A stretch of 52,292 nucleotides of DNA from a virus. The notes below the pieces were generated by a model. It worked only from the letters and a program-made list of their open reading frames with translations. It did not search any database and had not been told where the DNA came from. Position numbers and translations under genes: made by a program. Positions 17,901 through 27,047 of the stretch are shown in pieces. Each line of letters begins with the position of its first letter. The stretch's first letter is position 1. The DNA lies in IMG/VR virus record IMGVR_UViG_3300047361_000395, positions 1 to 52,292 of that record, one strand, 5' to 3'.

Positions 17901-20900
17901 ATCTGAATCGGTGTCTGTCGTCTCCGTAGGATCTAATGGGAATGCATCGCTTGAGTCTAGTGTTCCGTCGTTATCATCGTCTGTGTCGACATCATCTATT
18001 GATCCATCTCCATCACTATCGACTTCATTTACGTCTGCTATTCCATCATTATCATCATCTGGGTCTGCATTGTCCCCAAGGCCGTCTGAATCAGAATCTA
18101 CTGTTTCTGTAGAATCGAGTGGGAATGCGTCAGAGGAATCAAGGACGCCATCTCCGTCGTCATCAGTATCTGCATTGTTCCCAATACCGTCTCCGTCTGT
18201 GTCTATACTTTCTGTAGAATCTAAAGGAAATGCGTCTGCTGTATCTAATACCCCGTCACCATCGTCATCAGTGTCCTGATTATTTCCTATGCCATCTCCG
18301 TCAGTGTCAACAGATTCATTAGGGTTTGTTGGTAAAGCATCACTTCCGTCAAGTACCCCATCATTATCGTCATCCGTGTCAGTTGAATTAGGCGTGCCAT
18401 CTCCGTCAGTATCAGTATCATTGTTATCATCAACACCATCGCCATCCATGTCGCCTTCATTAACATCTAAAATACCATCGCCGTCATCATCGGTATCAGC
18501 ATTGTCTCCTGTTCCGTCTGAGTCTGTGTCGGTTGTCTCAGTAGAGTCCAAAGGAAATGCATCTTGAGCGTCATCAACCCCGTCTCCATCATCGTCGGTG
18601 TCAGCGTTATCTCCAACACCATCCCCGTCCGTATCAACACTCTCTGTTGAATCTAGTGGGAATGCATCTGCGGTATCAAGCACGCCGTCGTTATCGTCGT
18701 CTGTATCTATAGAGTCAACAGTACCATCGCCATCTGTATCTGTACTATCATATAAAATTTCACACTCTACTTCGTCTTCTCTCCATTCTTCTTGCGTTCC
18801 ACGGAGTGATAATGAATAAGAACGGTCAGTTGGGTCATATCCTCCTATAACATCAGGAGTCACTTTTAAAGCATCTCCGAACCAATCAAGCATTCCATAG
18901 TCTGATATTTGTGTTATACCATCTTGAGATAGTCTGCAAACCACCCTTCTTCTTTCATCTACAAAGTAAATTCTTCCTCCCCATATTATCACAGCAAAAG
19001 GATTAGCTGTAACCCCATATTCTCCAAGATAAGGAATATCTTGCCCTAAAATATTTGTACTGGAAGCAACATTTCCACTTCCATCGGCATTAAATAAAAC
19101 ACTTTTATTAAACAACAGCTTAGAAACTCTGTTTTCCTGAAACACAACCAAATCTGATTCTCTTCCTACAATCTTGTTGATACTTCCATAGAAGTCATCC
19201 ATATCTTTGTAGTTTGCAGTAGATAAGTTAAACTCGTTTAATCCGTTGTATTTTGTTGTTTGGTCATAAACATTACTGTAGGTTAATGAAGTTGTTCTGT
19301 TGTTTTGTTTATAATCCTTTAAGTTTGATGATGGCCTATTTTCTGGCTCAAAAAACTTAGCATTAAAATCGTCTTTTATTTTATATGACTCAACACAATT
19401 TCCCCATGAAAAACAATTGAAAAACGGAAGCTCGAAAGTAGCTTGAGTTGAATCTGTTTGAGTTGTGCCTCCAGCGGGGGCCTCGTGATACCCTTGACTA
19501 TTTATATTGTATGTTGCCGGAAGCTCATAAAATATCTCAGAGTTTATTGTTTCTGGTTTTGTTTCTAAATTTATTATGTCAGTTGTCTGTCTTGTAAATA
19601 AAACAAATGTGTTGTCTATTTTAGCTCTTTTGCTTATTGATGTATTTTGTTGAAACTTAGATCTTATAACCATTAAAAGATCACTAGTCAAAGAGTTATC
19701 TATAAGAGACTGCCTAGATCCATATGTTCCTCTTAAAAAAAATATTCTGTTTTCAGGAATATCAGGATTTAATATTGCTTTGGCTCCGCTTTCATGATAC
19801 CATTCTTCTAGGTTTTTGAATGTTTGATTAACTACAAACTCATGTGTTACAAACTGGTCCCCCCTGTTGTACTCGTCGTATGTAAAATTTATTATTGTTC
19901 CTAAAGGTATTTCTTCTTCTGTTTGGGGAAAACTTCTAAATTGAGAATAAGCTCTTTCACCTCTTACGCTTGCGTTAGTGTAAAGGGCGTTTATTGTTGA
20001 GGGTCTAGCGTTAAACATCCACCTGTCGCCTATTGTGTGCCCTGTTGCAGCAGCAAAATCAATTGTCAATCCAGATCCAGTAAGAGCTATTGGGGTTCCT
20101 GGTGTCATGGTTAAGTTTGTTGCGCTTAAAGTATTTGTGCCATCATTATCAAGAGTATCGACTGACCATTGGAATGTATCAACTATCAAAGAACCATCTC
20201 CGTTAACATCTACATTAATTCCATCAATTTCAACCCTAATTCTGGCAAACTGCTCAGATATAGTGTATGTTCCGCCAAGAGTTACGTCGGTTACAGCTCC
20301 ATTTGTTCCATAATAAAAAGGACCTTCAACTACTGAGGAGTTAAATTGAATGCTTAAAGGGTTGTCTCTTTTATTACTAGAATCATCATAATCAGTATGT
20401 TCTGTTCTAACAAAATCATCTATAGAAAGACTATATCCGCTTGGCTTAAATTTAGCATAAAATCCTGGCTGCTGTGCAATTGGAGGATCTCCAGTTCCTG
20501 GATAAGTGTCATCTTCTAAAAAGTTAACACTTTGCTCTTTCATCTCTAAAACTTGAGTCTCCACAAGGCCTGTTTTAACGCCTCTAGAGTCAGCTTTTAC
20601 CACAAGGAATTCTCCTTCTTTTATTTTATTTTTATCATTTCCGTTTAACTGAACATAAACGTAACCTGTTTCTTGTTCCTCGTAAAATATCGCAGGAGAT
20701 ATGCTTTCGTAGTTTCCTTTACTTTGCTTTATATATATTCTATATTTTTTTGCAAAAGCAGGAGGCAGGTGATTTATTGTTACCTGCAATTTATTTTGTA
20801 GCTTTTGACTGCTTAACGGAATATTTGTGCTAGACTGAGGAGAGGTAATAACAGTTGTAGACCTCCCATAATCGTCTAAATAAATAATTCCAGCCTCATA

Positions 20901-22022
20901 GTCTTTATTACTTTTCACGCTTGAAACAGGAGGTGTAGTTATTGTTGCTGTTGTGGCTTGTAGATTAATGTCTGGTTTTATTTTTTTCCCGTTAGAATCA
21001 ATAAGGTTAAAATTTTCTACATAATTTCCATAAACAATCCTGTTGCCTATAAGTTGTTGAGTTTTTGCCTTTAAGGGCACATTATCATATACCCTAAACA
21101 ACTCTTTTTCTGCAAGGGCTTTGTATATTTTTGAGTTTTTAAACAAAAAGTTTTGCGTAGCATTATTTGCATAAGATTCATCTTCCTTGTTAATAGATTC
21201 CACAACGTACACAACACTAGAGTTACTTTCTTTAAAAACAATCTCTACGTCTGTAACGTTTTTTGACCCTGTATCAAACTGTATGCTTACTGATCCGTTT
21301 GCATTTACCATAGACTTATTTAGTCCGGTAGAAAAATCTAAAGAAAAAGATTTAGGAAAAAAAGCTACTTCCGAAAAAGGAGACAACGCACTATACTCTC
21401 CATGCTTATACTTATATCTATAGGAAAAATAAAGAAATCTTTCTTCAATAGTATTTTCTTCATTTGTTGCGCTTTGAAGAGTTAAGACTGGCGGGTACAA
21501 TGGTGGTTTTTGTATAACATCTATGTCATATTTATCAAAATCGTTTCCGTCTATAAGCTTGGCAGAATCAATTTCAACCCGCCTAGGAGGATTCAATCCA
21601 TCTGTAAAAAACAAAAATCTTTTATTATTGTCAATATCTATAAGAATATTTGACTCAATAAAATTAGTTTTTGTAAAATTTAAAACATTATTGTGCCCAG
21701 TTCTTGTATCTATTAAAACAAATGAAGACGCATTATTGTCAGAATCATATTCACAAACATAGCTTCCTAAGTCAGATCTTACAAACCAATATATCTTATT
21801 ATTAACATCGTCAGCTACAGATCCAATACAAACAGGATTATTTCCCATGCTCAAACTAGATAGCACGGCATTAGAGATTTCATTCTCTACTGATCCAACA
21901 TCTGAACCACTAGAGTTTGCAACCTTTACATTTAAAGCATCACGATACTCTCCTTTCTGAACAAGCCTTTCATCCAGGTCTTTGTTCATTTTTCCGGAGC
22001 TGAAGATATTTTTAAACTTCAT
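14949..22022 (-). CDS. Giant tail stabilisation protein with Asp-rich calcium-binding repeat insert
   Basis: This 2357-residue protein has an N-terminus ([15 protein letters not shown], then [10 protein letters not shown]) that is the hallmark of the crAss-like/P22 gp10-like tail stabilisation family and continues to about residue 1085 with typical beta-propeller-like text. From ~1090 to ~1815 it is replaced by thrombospondin-type-3-like repeats: DTDGDGxGDNAD and DDDNDGVLD units with 14 copies of DAFPLD. A bulky, non-repetitive beta-rich C-terminal part of ~540 residues follows. The repeat should bind many Ca ions and form a rigid, elongated arm. It follows the two ring-protein genes without a gap (ATG 22022 abuts the previous stop), as in related phages. 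The main family is confident; the role of the arm, such as reaching the host surface or stabilising it in sea water, is inferred. Confidence 0.85.
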   Translation of the reverse strand: MKFKNIFSSGKMNKDLDERLVQKGEYRDALNVKVANSSGSDVGSVENEISNAVLSSLSMGNNPVCIGSVADDVNNKIYWFVRSDLGSYVCEYDSDNNASSFVLIDTRTGHNNVLNFTKTNFIESNILIDIDNNKRFLFFTDGLNPPRRVEIDSAKLIDGNDFDKYDIDVIQKPPLYPPVLTLQSATNEENTIEERFLYFSYRYKYKHGEYSALSPFSEVAFFPKSFSLDFSTGLNKSMVNANGSVSIQFDTGSKNVTDVEIVFKESNSSVVYVVESINKEDESYANNATQNFLFKNSKIYKALAEKELFRVYDNVPLKAKTQQLIGNRIVYGNYVENFNLIDSNGKKIKPDINLQATTATITTPPVSSVKSNKDYEAGIIYLDDYGRSTTVITSPQSSTNIPLSSQKLQNKLQVTINHLPPAFAKKYRIYIKQSKGNYESISPAIFYEEQETGYVYVQLNGNDKNKIKEGEFLVVKADSRGVKTGLVETQVLEMKEQSVNFLEDDTYPGTGDPPIAQQPGFYAKFKPSGYSLSIDDFVRTEHTDYDDSSNKRDNPLSIQFNSSVVEGPFYYGTNGAVTDVTLGGTYTISEQFARIRVEIDGINVDVNGDGSLIVDTFQWSVDTLDNDGTNTLSATNLTMTPGTPIALTGSGLTIDFAAATGHTIGDRWMFNARPSTINALYTNASVRGERAYSQFRSFPQTEEEIPLGTIINFTYDEYNRGDQFVTHEFVVNQTFKNLEEWYHESGAKAILNPDIPENRIFFLRGTYGSRQSLIDNSLTSDLLMVIRSKFQQNTSISKRAKIDNTFVLFTRQTTDIINLETKPETINSEIFYELPATYNINSQGYHEAPAGGTTQTDSTQATFELPFFNCFSWGNCVESYKIKDDFNAKFFEPENRPSSNLKDYKQNNRTTSLTYSNVYDQTTKYNGLNEFNLSTANYKDMDDFYGSINKIVGRESDLVVFQENRVSKLLFNKSVLFNADGSGNVASSTNILGQDIPYLGEYGVTANPFAVIIWGGRIYFVDERRRVVCRLSQDGITQISDYGMLDWFGDALKVTPDVIGGYDPTDRSYSLSLRGTQEEWREDEVECEILYDSTDTDGDGTVDSIDTDDDNDGVLDTADAFPLDSTESVDTDGDGVGDNADTDDDGDGVDDAQDAFPLDSTETTDTDSDGTGDNADTDDDGDGILDVNEGDMDGDGVDDNNDTDTDGDGTPNSTDTDDDNDGVLDGSDALPTNPNESVDTDGDGIGNNQDTDDDGDGVLDTADAFPLDSTESIDTDGDGIGNNADTDDDGDGVLDSSDAFPLDSTETVDSDSDGLGDNADPDDDNDGIADVNEVDSDGDGSIDDVDTDDDNDGTLDSSDAFPLDPTETTDTDSDGTGDNADTDDDNDGVLDTADAFPLDSTETVDTDSDGTGDNADTDDDNDGVLDVNDAFPLDATETTDTDGDGVGNNADLDDDNDGVLDLQDAFPLDSTETIDTDSDGIGNNADTDDDGDGVADSSDAFPLDATESVDTDSDGTGDNADTDDDNDGTPDTSDAFPLDASETTDTDGDGTGDNADTDDDNDGTPDSSDAFPLDATETTDSDSDGIGDNADTDDDNDGVLDSADAFPLDATETTDTDSDGIGDNADLDDDGDGISDIYETQLGTNPLDSTDTPTDTDSDGIPNAIDTDDDNDGTPDTSDAFPLDSTETTDTDSDGTGDNADTDDDNDGVSDADETAAGTDPLDSTSTPPDTDGDGTLDYLDTDDDNDGVLDVNDAFPLDASESVDTDGDGVGNNADTDDDNDGLTDAQEATAGTNPLLADTDSDYIVDSVDSAPLDASTPGVSDTSGSGRSSSCSPPERLFFFPNHYADKMQADGYNGNSSTTDSNLANIPLASSALRVSDTTYVPYDNTVTVASLNLTDAVQWSDAQTGSTYGLTLSDRYITKDAAVTLGYTIGIMRNADNTAKSLTGQSINDIPGDAIMYAFTNDVDSNGRPNSLTSPVAIVTPIGFREITKLSLVNHAIRSDASNNKHLYTSLAFIISEPCTSAFSYTAKPWVEVTSGLSSTQGLNGIISGVENQSLTFPQVTAYTDTNSSITFSDTNSPVAGGDAFTMLGLTQHTINQNVGPMFKQTGFNQETIKLHSYYNTVPPLTINIKNKNFGETYPSGAQITLSAAAGDIGSGVSVDSNGNVTVSSMGSTSYTNTLSHPDIPGATIHTGSFTYDSNGQKIYTPFKAQFIKIDSLGDDEWQLQRTGTPFPNNSSAFPVTTGYSNYPYGGSTDNSQWDNTTIIQNGEGSSGSRFGSLDLIGGVFYSSLANKPGTIDAEIKLVYYLKDFVPKYGIVVITSDTPPTVSNAATSIFYPGSGTDPLILKTITINI
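16573..18752 (-). repeat. Thrombospondin-type-3-like repeat block within the stabilisation gene
   Basis: About 2.2 kb encodes roughly 20 units of ~35 residues built from DTDGDGxGD, DDDNDGxxD and DAFPLDxTE. Fourteen perfect DAFPLD copies and one DALPTN variant can be counted. At DNA level the copies differ by many synonymous changes, so the block is old or kept by selection on protein rather than a recent duplication. A few units ([29 protein letters not shown]) match a second, TSP3-adjacent repeat type. The opposite strand yields long Ser-rich ORFs, which are artefacts of the Asp codons. Confidence 0.85.
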
Positions 22023-22879
22023 TACTTAATCCATTTATTTCTTCCTTTTAAGGTCTGAATCAGATCAAAAGGATGTATGTCCATTAAACGGATTTTCATG
22101 TTTTTCATAGAAGCAAAAGCTTCATTTTTTATTCTTCTAACTACATATTCTTGAACATTAAACTTATGCTTTATAACTTCGTATGCTATTTGTTTATATA
22201 TGTAATCTTCTGCTAATTTATTTATTTGTATTTGATCTTCCGTTAAGTAGTCTAATCCATCTGTTATGTATTCAACAACAACATGCTTACCTTTTACTTC
22301 TGAACTGAATCTTATTACGCCAGCAGATTTATCTAAATTGTACCTTCCGTTTACATTTGATATAGCAGTGTCAAGCCCAAATCTTCCACCAAAAAACTCA
22401 TCGCTTAATGATGAAGAAGCGTCTTGTGTTGTATTTTGAATTTCAGAAAGCTTGGTGTCTATAAAAGAAGTTCCTTCTAGCGCAGCTCCATTTCCATCAA
22501 AAAGAATATTGTAGCTATTATCTTGCAAGTATGACTTTGCTATTGTTGTATTATTATCTACCATTAAAGGGTGTAGCCGTCCTCTGTCATCCACCCAAGA
22601 CAATCTAACAAGTTTTACAAAATCTTTAGGAACTGTCAATTGCAAAGAATCTGGAAGCTCTAACTCTAACGCTTTTACATTTTTTAATGCATCATAATTT
22701 AACTCCTGTACAGCTCTTTTGGCGTGAAATATTACATCAAATCTTTTAACGTTATTTATTAATTTTTCATCTCCAATGTAAAATAAATAAAAATTATTCA
22801 CTATATCTTTAAGACTAACAAATTGTGAGTCTCCATAGTTTGATGCTGATGAATAGTATTGTTGATCAGTTAGTGCCAT
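22022..22879 (-). CDS. Tail ring / tube protein (head-tail adaptor type)
   Basis: This 285-residue protein lies between the smaller ring protein and the stabilisation protein, the position of head-tail connector ring proteins in crAss-like phages. It starts [16 protein letters not shown]; the middle holds [23 protein letters not shown], a pattern shared with podovirus tail tubular and adaptor proteins, and the C-terminus forms basic helices ([13 protein letters not shown]). Its stop overlaps the ATG of the stabilisation gene. Virion structural role is likely; the exact ring number cannot be set from sequence alone. Confidence 0.7.
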   Translation of the reverse strand: MALTDQQYYSSASNYGDSQFVSLKDIVNNFYLFYIGDEKLINNVKRFDVIFHAKRAVQELNYDALKNVKALELELPDSLQLTVPKDFVKLVRLSWVDDRGRLHPLMVDNNTTIAKSYLQDNSYNILFDGNGAALEGTSFIDTKLSEIQNTTQDASSSLSDEFFGGRFGLDTAISNVNGRYNLDKSAGVIRFSSEVKGKHVVVEYITDGLDYLTEDQIQINKLAEDYIYKQIAYEVIKHKFNVQEYVVRRIKNEAFASMKNMKIRLMDIHPFDLIQTLKGRNKWIK

Positions 22880-22880
22880 A

Positions 22881-23567
22881 TTATGCTTCTTTGCTTGTAT
22901 TCACCTGGTCAATAGTTGTTGCAGCCTGAGTAACTTCCGCCTCTCTTATGGTAACACCAGTTAGTTTTAAAACTTCAACTATAAGATTTACAGACTCATC
23001 TTGATCTAATTCGAAATCTTGATAGTCAGATGCATTTATATTAAAAACAGGATTCTCCCCTATTGTATTGTAGGTCCATTTTGGGTCCTTTGGGTTTCTT
23101 ATGTAAATAAAATCAACAGCTCCTGCGAGTGTTTGAGGATAAAGTATAATGTCACTTCCTCTATCCACAAAAACAGGATAAGTGTCCGTAGGCGCTGTTA
23201 AATTAGAGTCAACTAAATATCTTTCTTTATCTCTAGGAACCTGCTCAATTTCTTTATTTGAATATCTTAAAGAGACTAAGTGCTGAAAATCGGCAGGCTT
23301 TATATACCTAGTCAATGTCTTAGTTACATTTGTTTCTTCTGTAAAAACTTCAAGGTTAGACTTTAAAATATCAACCCTATCCATAAAGTCAGTAGCTACC
23401 ATTCTAGAGTTCCTGGCAGCGACCATTCTTGAGTACTCAGAGATCTTCTGATTAAAGATTAACTGCTGCGCATGCTTTGCATAAGAATTAAACTGTTGAG
23501 GCGTTATAAAGCCCCTGTTTTCCTTATTTAGTACAGTTAAAACGGTGTTTCTAACATGATTTATCAT
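22881..23567 (-). CDS. Tail tubular / ring protein (P22 gp4-like family of crAss-like phages)
   Basis: This 228-residue protein matches a strongly conserved family. An N-terminal helical part (RNTVLTVLNKENRGFITPQQF) is followed by the motif run PADFQHLVSLRYS, EIEQVPRDKERYL, TYPVFVDRG, IYIRNPKDPKWTY, NASDYQDFELDQDE and KLTGVTIREAEV. In crAss-like genomes this protein is the P22 gp4-like tail tubular protein sitting below the portal. The gene follows a terminator, and a TACATTTG element ends 4 nt before ATG 23567, so it probably begins a new transcript for the tail genes. Confidence 0.8.
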   Translation of the reverse strand: MINHVRNTVLTVLNKENRGFITPQQFNSYAKHAQQLIFNQKISEYSRMVAARNSRMVATDFMDRVDILKSNLEVFTEETNVTKTLTRYIKPADFQHLVSLRYSNKEIEQVPRDKERYLVDSNLTAPTDTYPVFVDRGSDIILYPQTLAGAVDFIYIRNPKDPKWTYNTIGENPVFNINASDYQDFELDQDESVNLIVEVLKLTGVTIREAEVTQAATTIDQVNTSKEA

Positions 23568-23571
23568 GCTA

Positions 23572-23579
23572 CAAATGTA
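23572..23579 (-). promoter_or_regulatory. -7 element TACATTTG before the ring-protein gene
   Basis: The leftward strand reads TACATTTG (TAnnTTTG), placed between the T-tract of a terminator and ATG 23567, with only 4 nt to the start codon. This position predicts a leaderless or nearly leaderless mRNA. No -33 TTG is visible, as that region is the terminator stem. Confidence 0.45.
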
Positions 23580-23581
23580 CG

Positions 23582-23611
23582 AAAAAAAAAGAGGTCGATA
23601 TTTTCGACCCC
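23582..23611 (-). terminator. Rho-independent terminator after the 250-residue gene
   Basis: Read leftward, GGGGTCGA pairs with TCGACCTC across a 5-nt loop and is followed by nine T. It is a textbook terminator, 30 nt downstream of the 250-residue gene. A second, AT-rich 8-bp inverted repeat (TATAGTTA/TAACTATA, 23623-23646) overlaps that gene's stop codon. Confidence 0.85.
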
Positions 23612-23641
23612 TTCATTTCAAGTATAGTTAAGGTGGATTAA

Positions 23642-24394
23642 CTATAGCTTGTTACTAATAGCTTGAAGAGTGTCTAACCCTTCGTCTGTTTTAAAATAAA
23701 CCGCTAATGCACTATATACATTTTCTCCATAAGGAACTGTAATAATTTTTTCCTTCTTTGAATCATTCCAACAAACAGTCCTTTGGTCGTCTTTAATAAA
23801 AAGTATTCCCATTTCAACTCCCCTTACTGCAATGTTTCTTAAGTTTATATTTTCATCTTTAGTAAGTTGTATAAACTCATTAGGATTTTGTCTAGCGTAA
23901 ATAAGCATATCTCTTCTTATTTCATTTGAAGCCATATCAGACACTCTTCCTTGAAGAACAACCCTTGCTATGGCCTCTAAATCCTCAATAGGCAAGTCTT
24001 TAGCTATGTTCATTGCATCTAGTTCTTCTTCTACGGTTTTAACCTCAGCTTCAGCCTCTTTATTGGCATCAAATTCTGCGTAAACTTTTCCAAGGTCAGG
24101 ATGATATATGGATAAAAACTGCTGAAGCAATACATTTTCTTTTGAAACAACAAGCTTTCCGTCTTTAAAAATTACAGCAGGCAAAGTAACATCGCCCATT
24201 TGTTCATCTTCAAAAACAGATGCTTGATTAGAAGCATATCTCAATGATCTACTCATTGATCCATCAAAATATTGAAGTGGTTTGTTTAAGTGGTGTCGTG
24301 AACGCAATATATAGTTCACAGGAGTAATTCCTCCGTTTAGAATATAAATTCTATCTTTTATCTCCCAAGAGGGAGTTGTTTTTTTTCTAGGCAT
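23642..24394 (-). CDS. Capsid-region hypothetical protein
   Basis: This 250-residue protein sits between the major capsid gene and the ring proteins. It begins MPRKKTTPSWEIKDRIYIL and contains a YILRSRHHLNKPLQYFDG phrase near residues 28-45, which fits a protein that reports or binds a fixed partner in the capsid. The second half is helical and acidic with a basic C-terminal part. Terminators stand on both sides, so it is expressed apart from the capsid gene or by read-through. I recognise it only as a gene kept at this place in related phages; it may be a head completion or auxiliary capsid protein. Confidence 0.55.
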   Translation of the reverse strand: MPRKKTTPSWEIKDRIYILNGGITPVNYILRSRHHLNKPLQYFDGSMSRSLRYASNQASVFEDEQMGDVTLPAVIFKDGKLVVSKENVLLQQFLSIYHPDLGKVYAEFDANKEAEAEVKTVEEELDAMNIAKDLPIEDLEAIARVVLQGRVSDMASNEIRRDMLIYARQNPNEFIQLTKDENINLRNIAVRGVEMGILFIKDDQRTVCWNDSKKEKIITVPYGENVYSALAVYFKTDEGLDTLQAISNKL

Positions 24395-24422
24395 TTTATT
24401 AAATATTAAATTAAAATTAAAT

Positions 24423-24456
24423 GATAGGTTATGGGGGCATTAGCCCCCAGCCTATC
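24423..24456 (-). terminator. Strong hairpin terminator after the major capsid gene
   Basis: GATAGG...GGGGGC pairs with GCCCCC...CCTATC around an ATTA loop, 9 nt beyond the capsid stop. Leftward it is followed by an AT-rich tract (ATTTAATTTTAATTT) instead of a pure T-run, so it may terminate partially, protect the capsid mRNA 3' end, or both. Confidence 0.75.
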
Positions 24457-24464
24457 CAGTTAAA

Positions 24465-25802
24465 TTACTTCATTATGATGAAGTTGTTAGCTCCGTGTAC
24501 ACATAGTGCACGCTCAGATAAGAAGTGTACTTGCATTGCATCTAGATCACTAGACATTCCAGCACCTCCGGCAGATCCAACTACCCAAGATTTGTACTTT
24601 CTATCTTCAGCTTCTGATTTACGATATTTTACATGTAAAAAAGGACGAGTTGCGTTCTTTCCTAAAATCTGATCGTAAATAGTAGTTGTACCAGCAGGTA
24701 CAATAACTCCGTCTACAGCAGAAGTCAAAGACCCAGTAGTAGCATCGTTTAAGTATTTCCAGTCAGATTTGTAAAAATCATATCCTAAATTAAATCCTGT
24801 AAATCCAAGATTTAAAGCCATTGACTCATCATTGTCAAACAAACCATAAGATGCAGTTGATGCACCTGAGTTGTTTTGTGCAGCTAAAACTGTATCAATT
24901 TCAAAAGATTTTGTTCTATTCACAAACATTACGTTTTCTTGAATAGCTCCTTCTTTATCTAGAACTTTAATTAGCTCTTCAATATCAGTTCTTGCAGCGA
25001 TAGATCCAGTAGCAATATTACCTCTGTTTTCGATTTCATGGAATAAACCTTTTGTTCCTTTAAATCCAGCACCTTCAGCACCAGAAGATGATGCGGCAGG
25101 CTTGCCTTCAATTAAAGATAACTCTAAGTAATCTTCAAATCTTAAACGAGTTTCGTGCTCTGATTTTAAATACCAAAGGTATCCAGTTGCTCCATTCTCA
25201 GTAGTCACTTCAATCCATCCAATCTGAGCTAAGTCAGAACCATTAACCTCATACTTATCTTTTATGATAATTGGGTTATTAGTTTGAATATCTTTAGCGG
25301 CTTCTAAGCTACCAGCCATACCAGAAGTTCCTTTTGCAAATTCAGAACCATAGGCAAAAACTTTAAGGCCACTAGCGGCTATAGCTGCTGCAAGGTTGGC
25401 ATTTTCATAAGAGGCAACTGTAAATGTGTTTGCATTTGCTGCTGTTATGATAGCTTTTTCCTGGTCAGTTCCGTCAGAAATAACTACTGTTTGATTTACT
25501 CTAAATGGATGCCCATTTGAAGTAATAACATCACCTACTCTTGTAGCACCAGTGACTGCTAGGTGTAATCTACCTTGCTCTGACCATTGAATAACGTCAG
25601 AAGCAAAAGGCATTTCAGCACCTACCATTCTTAAAAAAGAAGATACAGAACGATTTCCGTATTTTTCAAATTCTTTTTCATAAACATCGGGAAGATATTG
25701 AGATGTAAACTCAATACTTGACCCTAAATAATTACTTGAAAGCGTTGCTTTCGAAGGAGCGGGGGTTAATGCACCACCAACTCCGGTCATAGTTACAGAC
25801 AT
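24465..25802 (-). CDS. Major capsid protein (crAss-like HK97 fold)
   Basis: This 445-residue protein is rich in Ala/Gly/Thr and has the layout of crAss-like major capsid proteins: an N-terminal arm, EFTSQYLPDVYEKEFEKYGN near residues 32-51, a spike-like domain (WSEQGRLHLAVTGATRV and following, ~70-145), a long central helix region and a C-terminal hydrophobic end (CVHGANNFIIMK). It lies after the scaffold gene and is followed by a very stable hairpin, as expected of the most highly made virion protein. No separate protease is seen nearby. Upstream there is no Shine-Dalgarno, only an AT-rich leader. Confidence 0.85.
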   Translation of the reverse strand: MSVTMTGVGGALTPAPSKATLSSNYLGSSIEFTSQYLPDVYEKEFEKYGNRSVSSFLRMVGAEMPFASDVIQWSEQGRLHLAVTGATRVGDVITSNGHPFRVNQTVVISDGTDQEKAIITAANANTFTVASYENANLAAAIAASGLKVFAYGSEFAKGTSGMAGSLEAAKDIQTNNPIIIKDKYEVNGSDLAQIGWIEVTTENGATGYLWYLKSEHETRLRFEDYLELSLIEGKPAASSSGAEGAGFKGTKGLFHEIENRGNIATGSIAARTDIEELIKVLDKEGAIQENVMFVNRTKSFEIDTVLAAQNNSGASTASYGLFDNDESMALNLGFTGFNLGYDFYKSDWKYLNDATTGSLTSAVDGVIVPAGTTTIYDQILGKNATRPFLHVKYRKSEAEDRKYKSWVVGSAGGAGMSSDLDAMQVHFLSERALCVHGANNFIIMK

Positions 25803-25824
25803 GTTTTAATAATTTTAAAAATTG

Positions 25825-26991
25825 TTAGTTTCGTTTTTTAATTTTAAACTCAAACTTGTCCTCTGATTCTACTATTCTAAACTTAGTTCCTCCTGTATCC
25901 GTTACCGTGTTTTCACGAACTCCCATGTCGATATTTTTAGTTTCCTTGATAATATCTCCAGTAGCATCTGACTTCCCTTGCTCATAAAAATGTTTTGCTA
26001 TAGCATCAGGATTCATAGCCGTGTACAAAGAACGGTGATAAGTGGCAGGATCTTTTAAGAATCCTTTCTCATCAACATGTTGAGAAATAAAATTCTGAAC
26101 ATTGCTCTGATTAGACTTCACTTTATCTAAATCACTTGGTTTAAAAACTTTTTTTTCATCTCCAAGATTAAATTCAAAACCTTTGAATTCGTCTGAAAAT
26201 AAAGAATTAGTTTTTTCAGTGAAATAAGAAGCCTGCTCTTTTCGAGCGATAGAATCTTTTTCATTTTGAGTTTTATATTCATTATAAAAGCTAAAAGCTT
26301 CTTTGTATGTCTCAGGAATATCAGCTTCACTAGACCCTAGCGGAGCTTTATATTTTTCCTTTAACTTTTCAAAGTGATTTCTAGCCTCATACAATGCTTC
26401 TTTGTGAGCAATTTTTTTTGCCCTAATATCCTTATCATCATCTATTTCTTGATCATAAGAAAATTGTTCATTTAAAATATGCTCAATGTCTTCCCTATCT
26501 AAATGTGGTTTTGTTTGCTCATAGTATTGACGTAATATATCTCCGTCTCCTACAGTAGCCCAGTCTTTTTGAAGTTCAGCAAAGTCACTAAAAGACCTTC
26601 CAGTTTCTTTACGAAACTCCATATACTTCTCCACATCTTCGGGAAGATTTTCTTTTTCTTTATCAGTATTTGAAAGAACGTTTTTAAGGTCATCAATAGA
26701 ATTTAATTCTACCTCATACCTGTCTTTTAATCTACTTAAAAACCAGTTATCATCTTTTTCTGGTTCTTCGGTCAGTAACTTTTCTTGGTCTTCCTCTTCG
26801 ACTTGCTCTTGCTCTTGACCTTTACTACTTTCTTCTTCTTGTTGTGGTAACTCATTTTCTTCCTTTACCTGTTCAGGGGTTTCTTGATTCAAAACCTCTT
26901 GTGAAACTTCTTCTTCTTTTTGTTCTACTTCTTGCTGTGGCTCTATTCTATTGCCATCATCATCCAAAGCATAAACTTCGATTTTATCCAT
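25825..26991 (-). CDS. Head scaffolding protein
   Basis: This 388-residue protein is very acidic: residues ~18-85 are almost all Glu, Gln, Asp and Lys. Helical segments, a basic C-terminal end (EFKIKKRN) and several proline-poor coiled-coil-like stretches follow. Position between portal and major capsid genes, charge, and a basic C-terminus that can bind capsid subunits are classic for phage scaffolding proteins. No specific motif defines the family. A TATATTTG promoter element lies 30 nt upstream of the start, between it and the portal stop, so scaffold and capsid may have their own promoter. Confidence 0.7.
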   Translation of the reverse strand: MDKIEVYALDDDGNRIEPQQEVEQKEEEVSQEVLNQETPEQVKEENELPQQEEESSKGQEQEQVEEEDQEKLLTEEPEKDDNWFLSRLKDRYEVELNSIDDLKNVLSNTDKEKENLPEDVEKYMEFRKETGRSFSDFAELQKDWATVGDGDILRQYYEQTKPHLDREDIEHILNEQFSYDQEIDDDKDIRAKKIAHKEALYEARNHFEKLKEKYKAPLGSSEADIPETYKEAFSFYNEYKTQNEKDSIARKEQASYFTEKTNSLFSDEFKGFEFNLGDEKKVFKPSDLDKVKSNQSNVQNFISQHVDEKGFLKDPATYHRSLYTAMNPDAIAKHFYEQGKSDATGDIIKETKNIDMGVRENTVTDTGGTKFRIVESEDKFEFKIKKRN

Positions 26992-27021
26992 TATATTTAA
27001 ATTTAATTTATTACAAAATTA

Positions 27022-27029
27022 CAAATATA
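27022..27029 (-). promoter_or_regulatory. -7 element TATATTTG before scaffold-capsid genes
   Basis: The leftward strand reads TATATTTG in the 56-nt gap between portal and scaffold genes, 30 nt before ATG 26991. The -33 position holds a TTATTAGG-like stretch rather than a good TTG, so this is a partial promoter match. A separate promoter would fit the high need for scaffold and capsid protein. Confidence 0.45.
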
Positions 27030-27047
27030 TTAAGCTTTACTAAAAGC

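Noticed and set aside
16573-18752. CRISPR-like periodic repeats
   Set aside because: Repeats lie in frame in a coding gene, are diverged and have no spacers.
16831-18819. Long rightward Ser-rich ORFs opposite the Asp-rich repeats (for example 17122-18279, 385 residues)
   Set aside because: They are complements of the regular Asp/Gly codons of the real leftward gene; low-complexity Ser/Pro/Val text without start signals.
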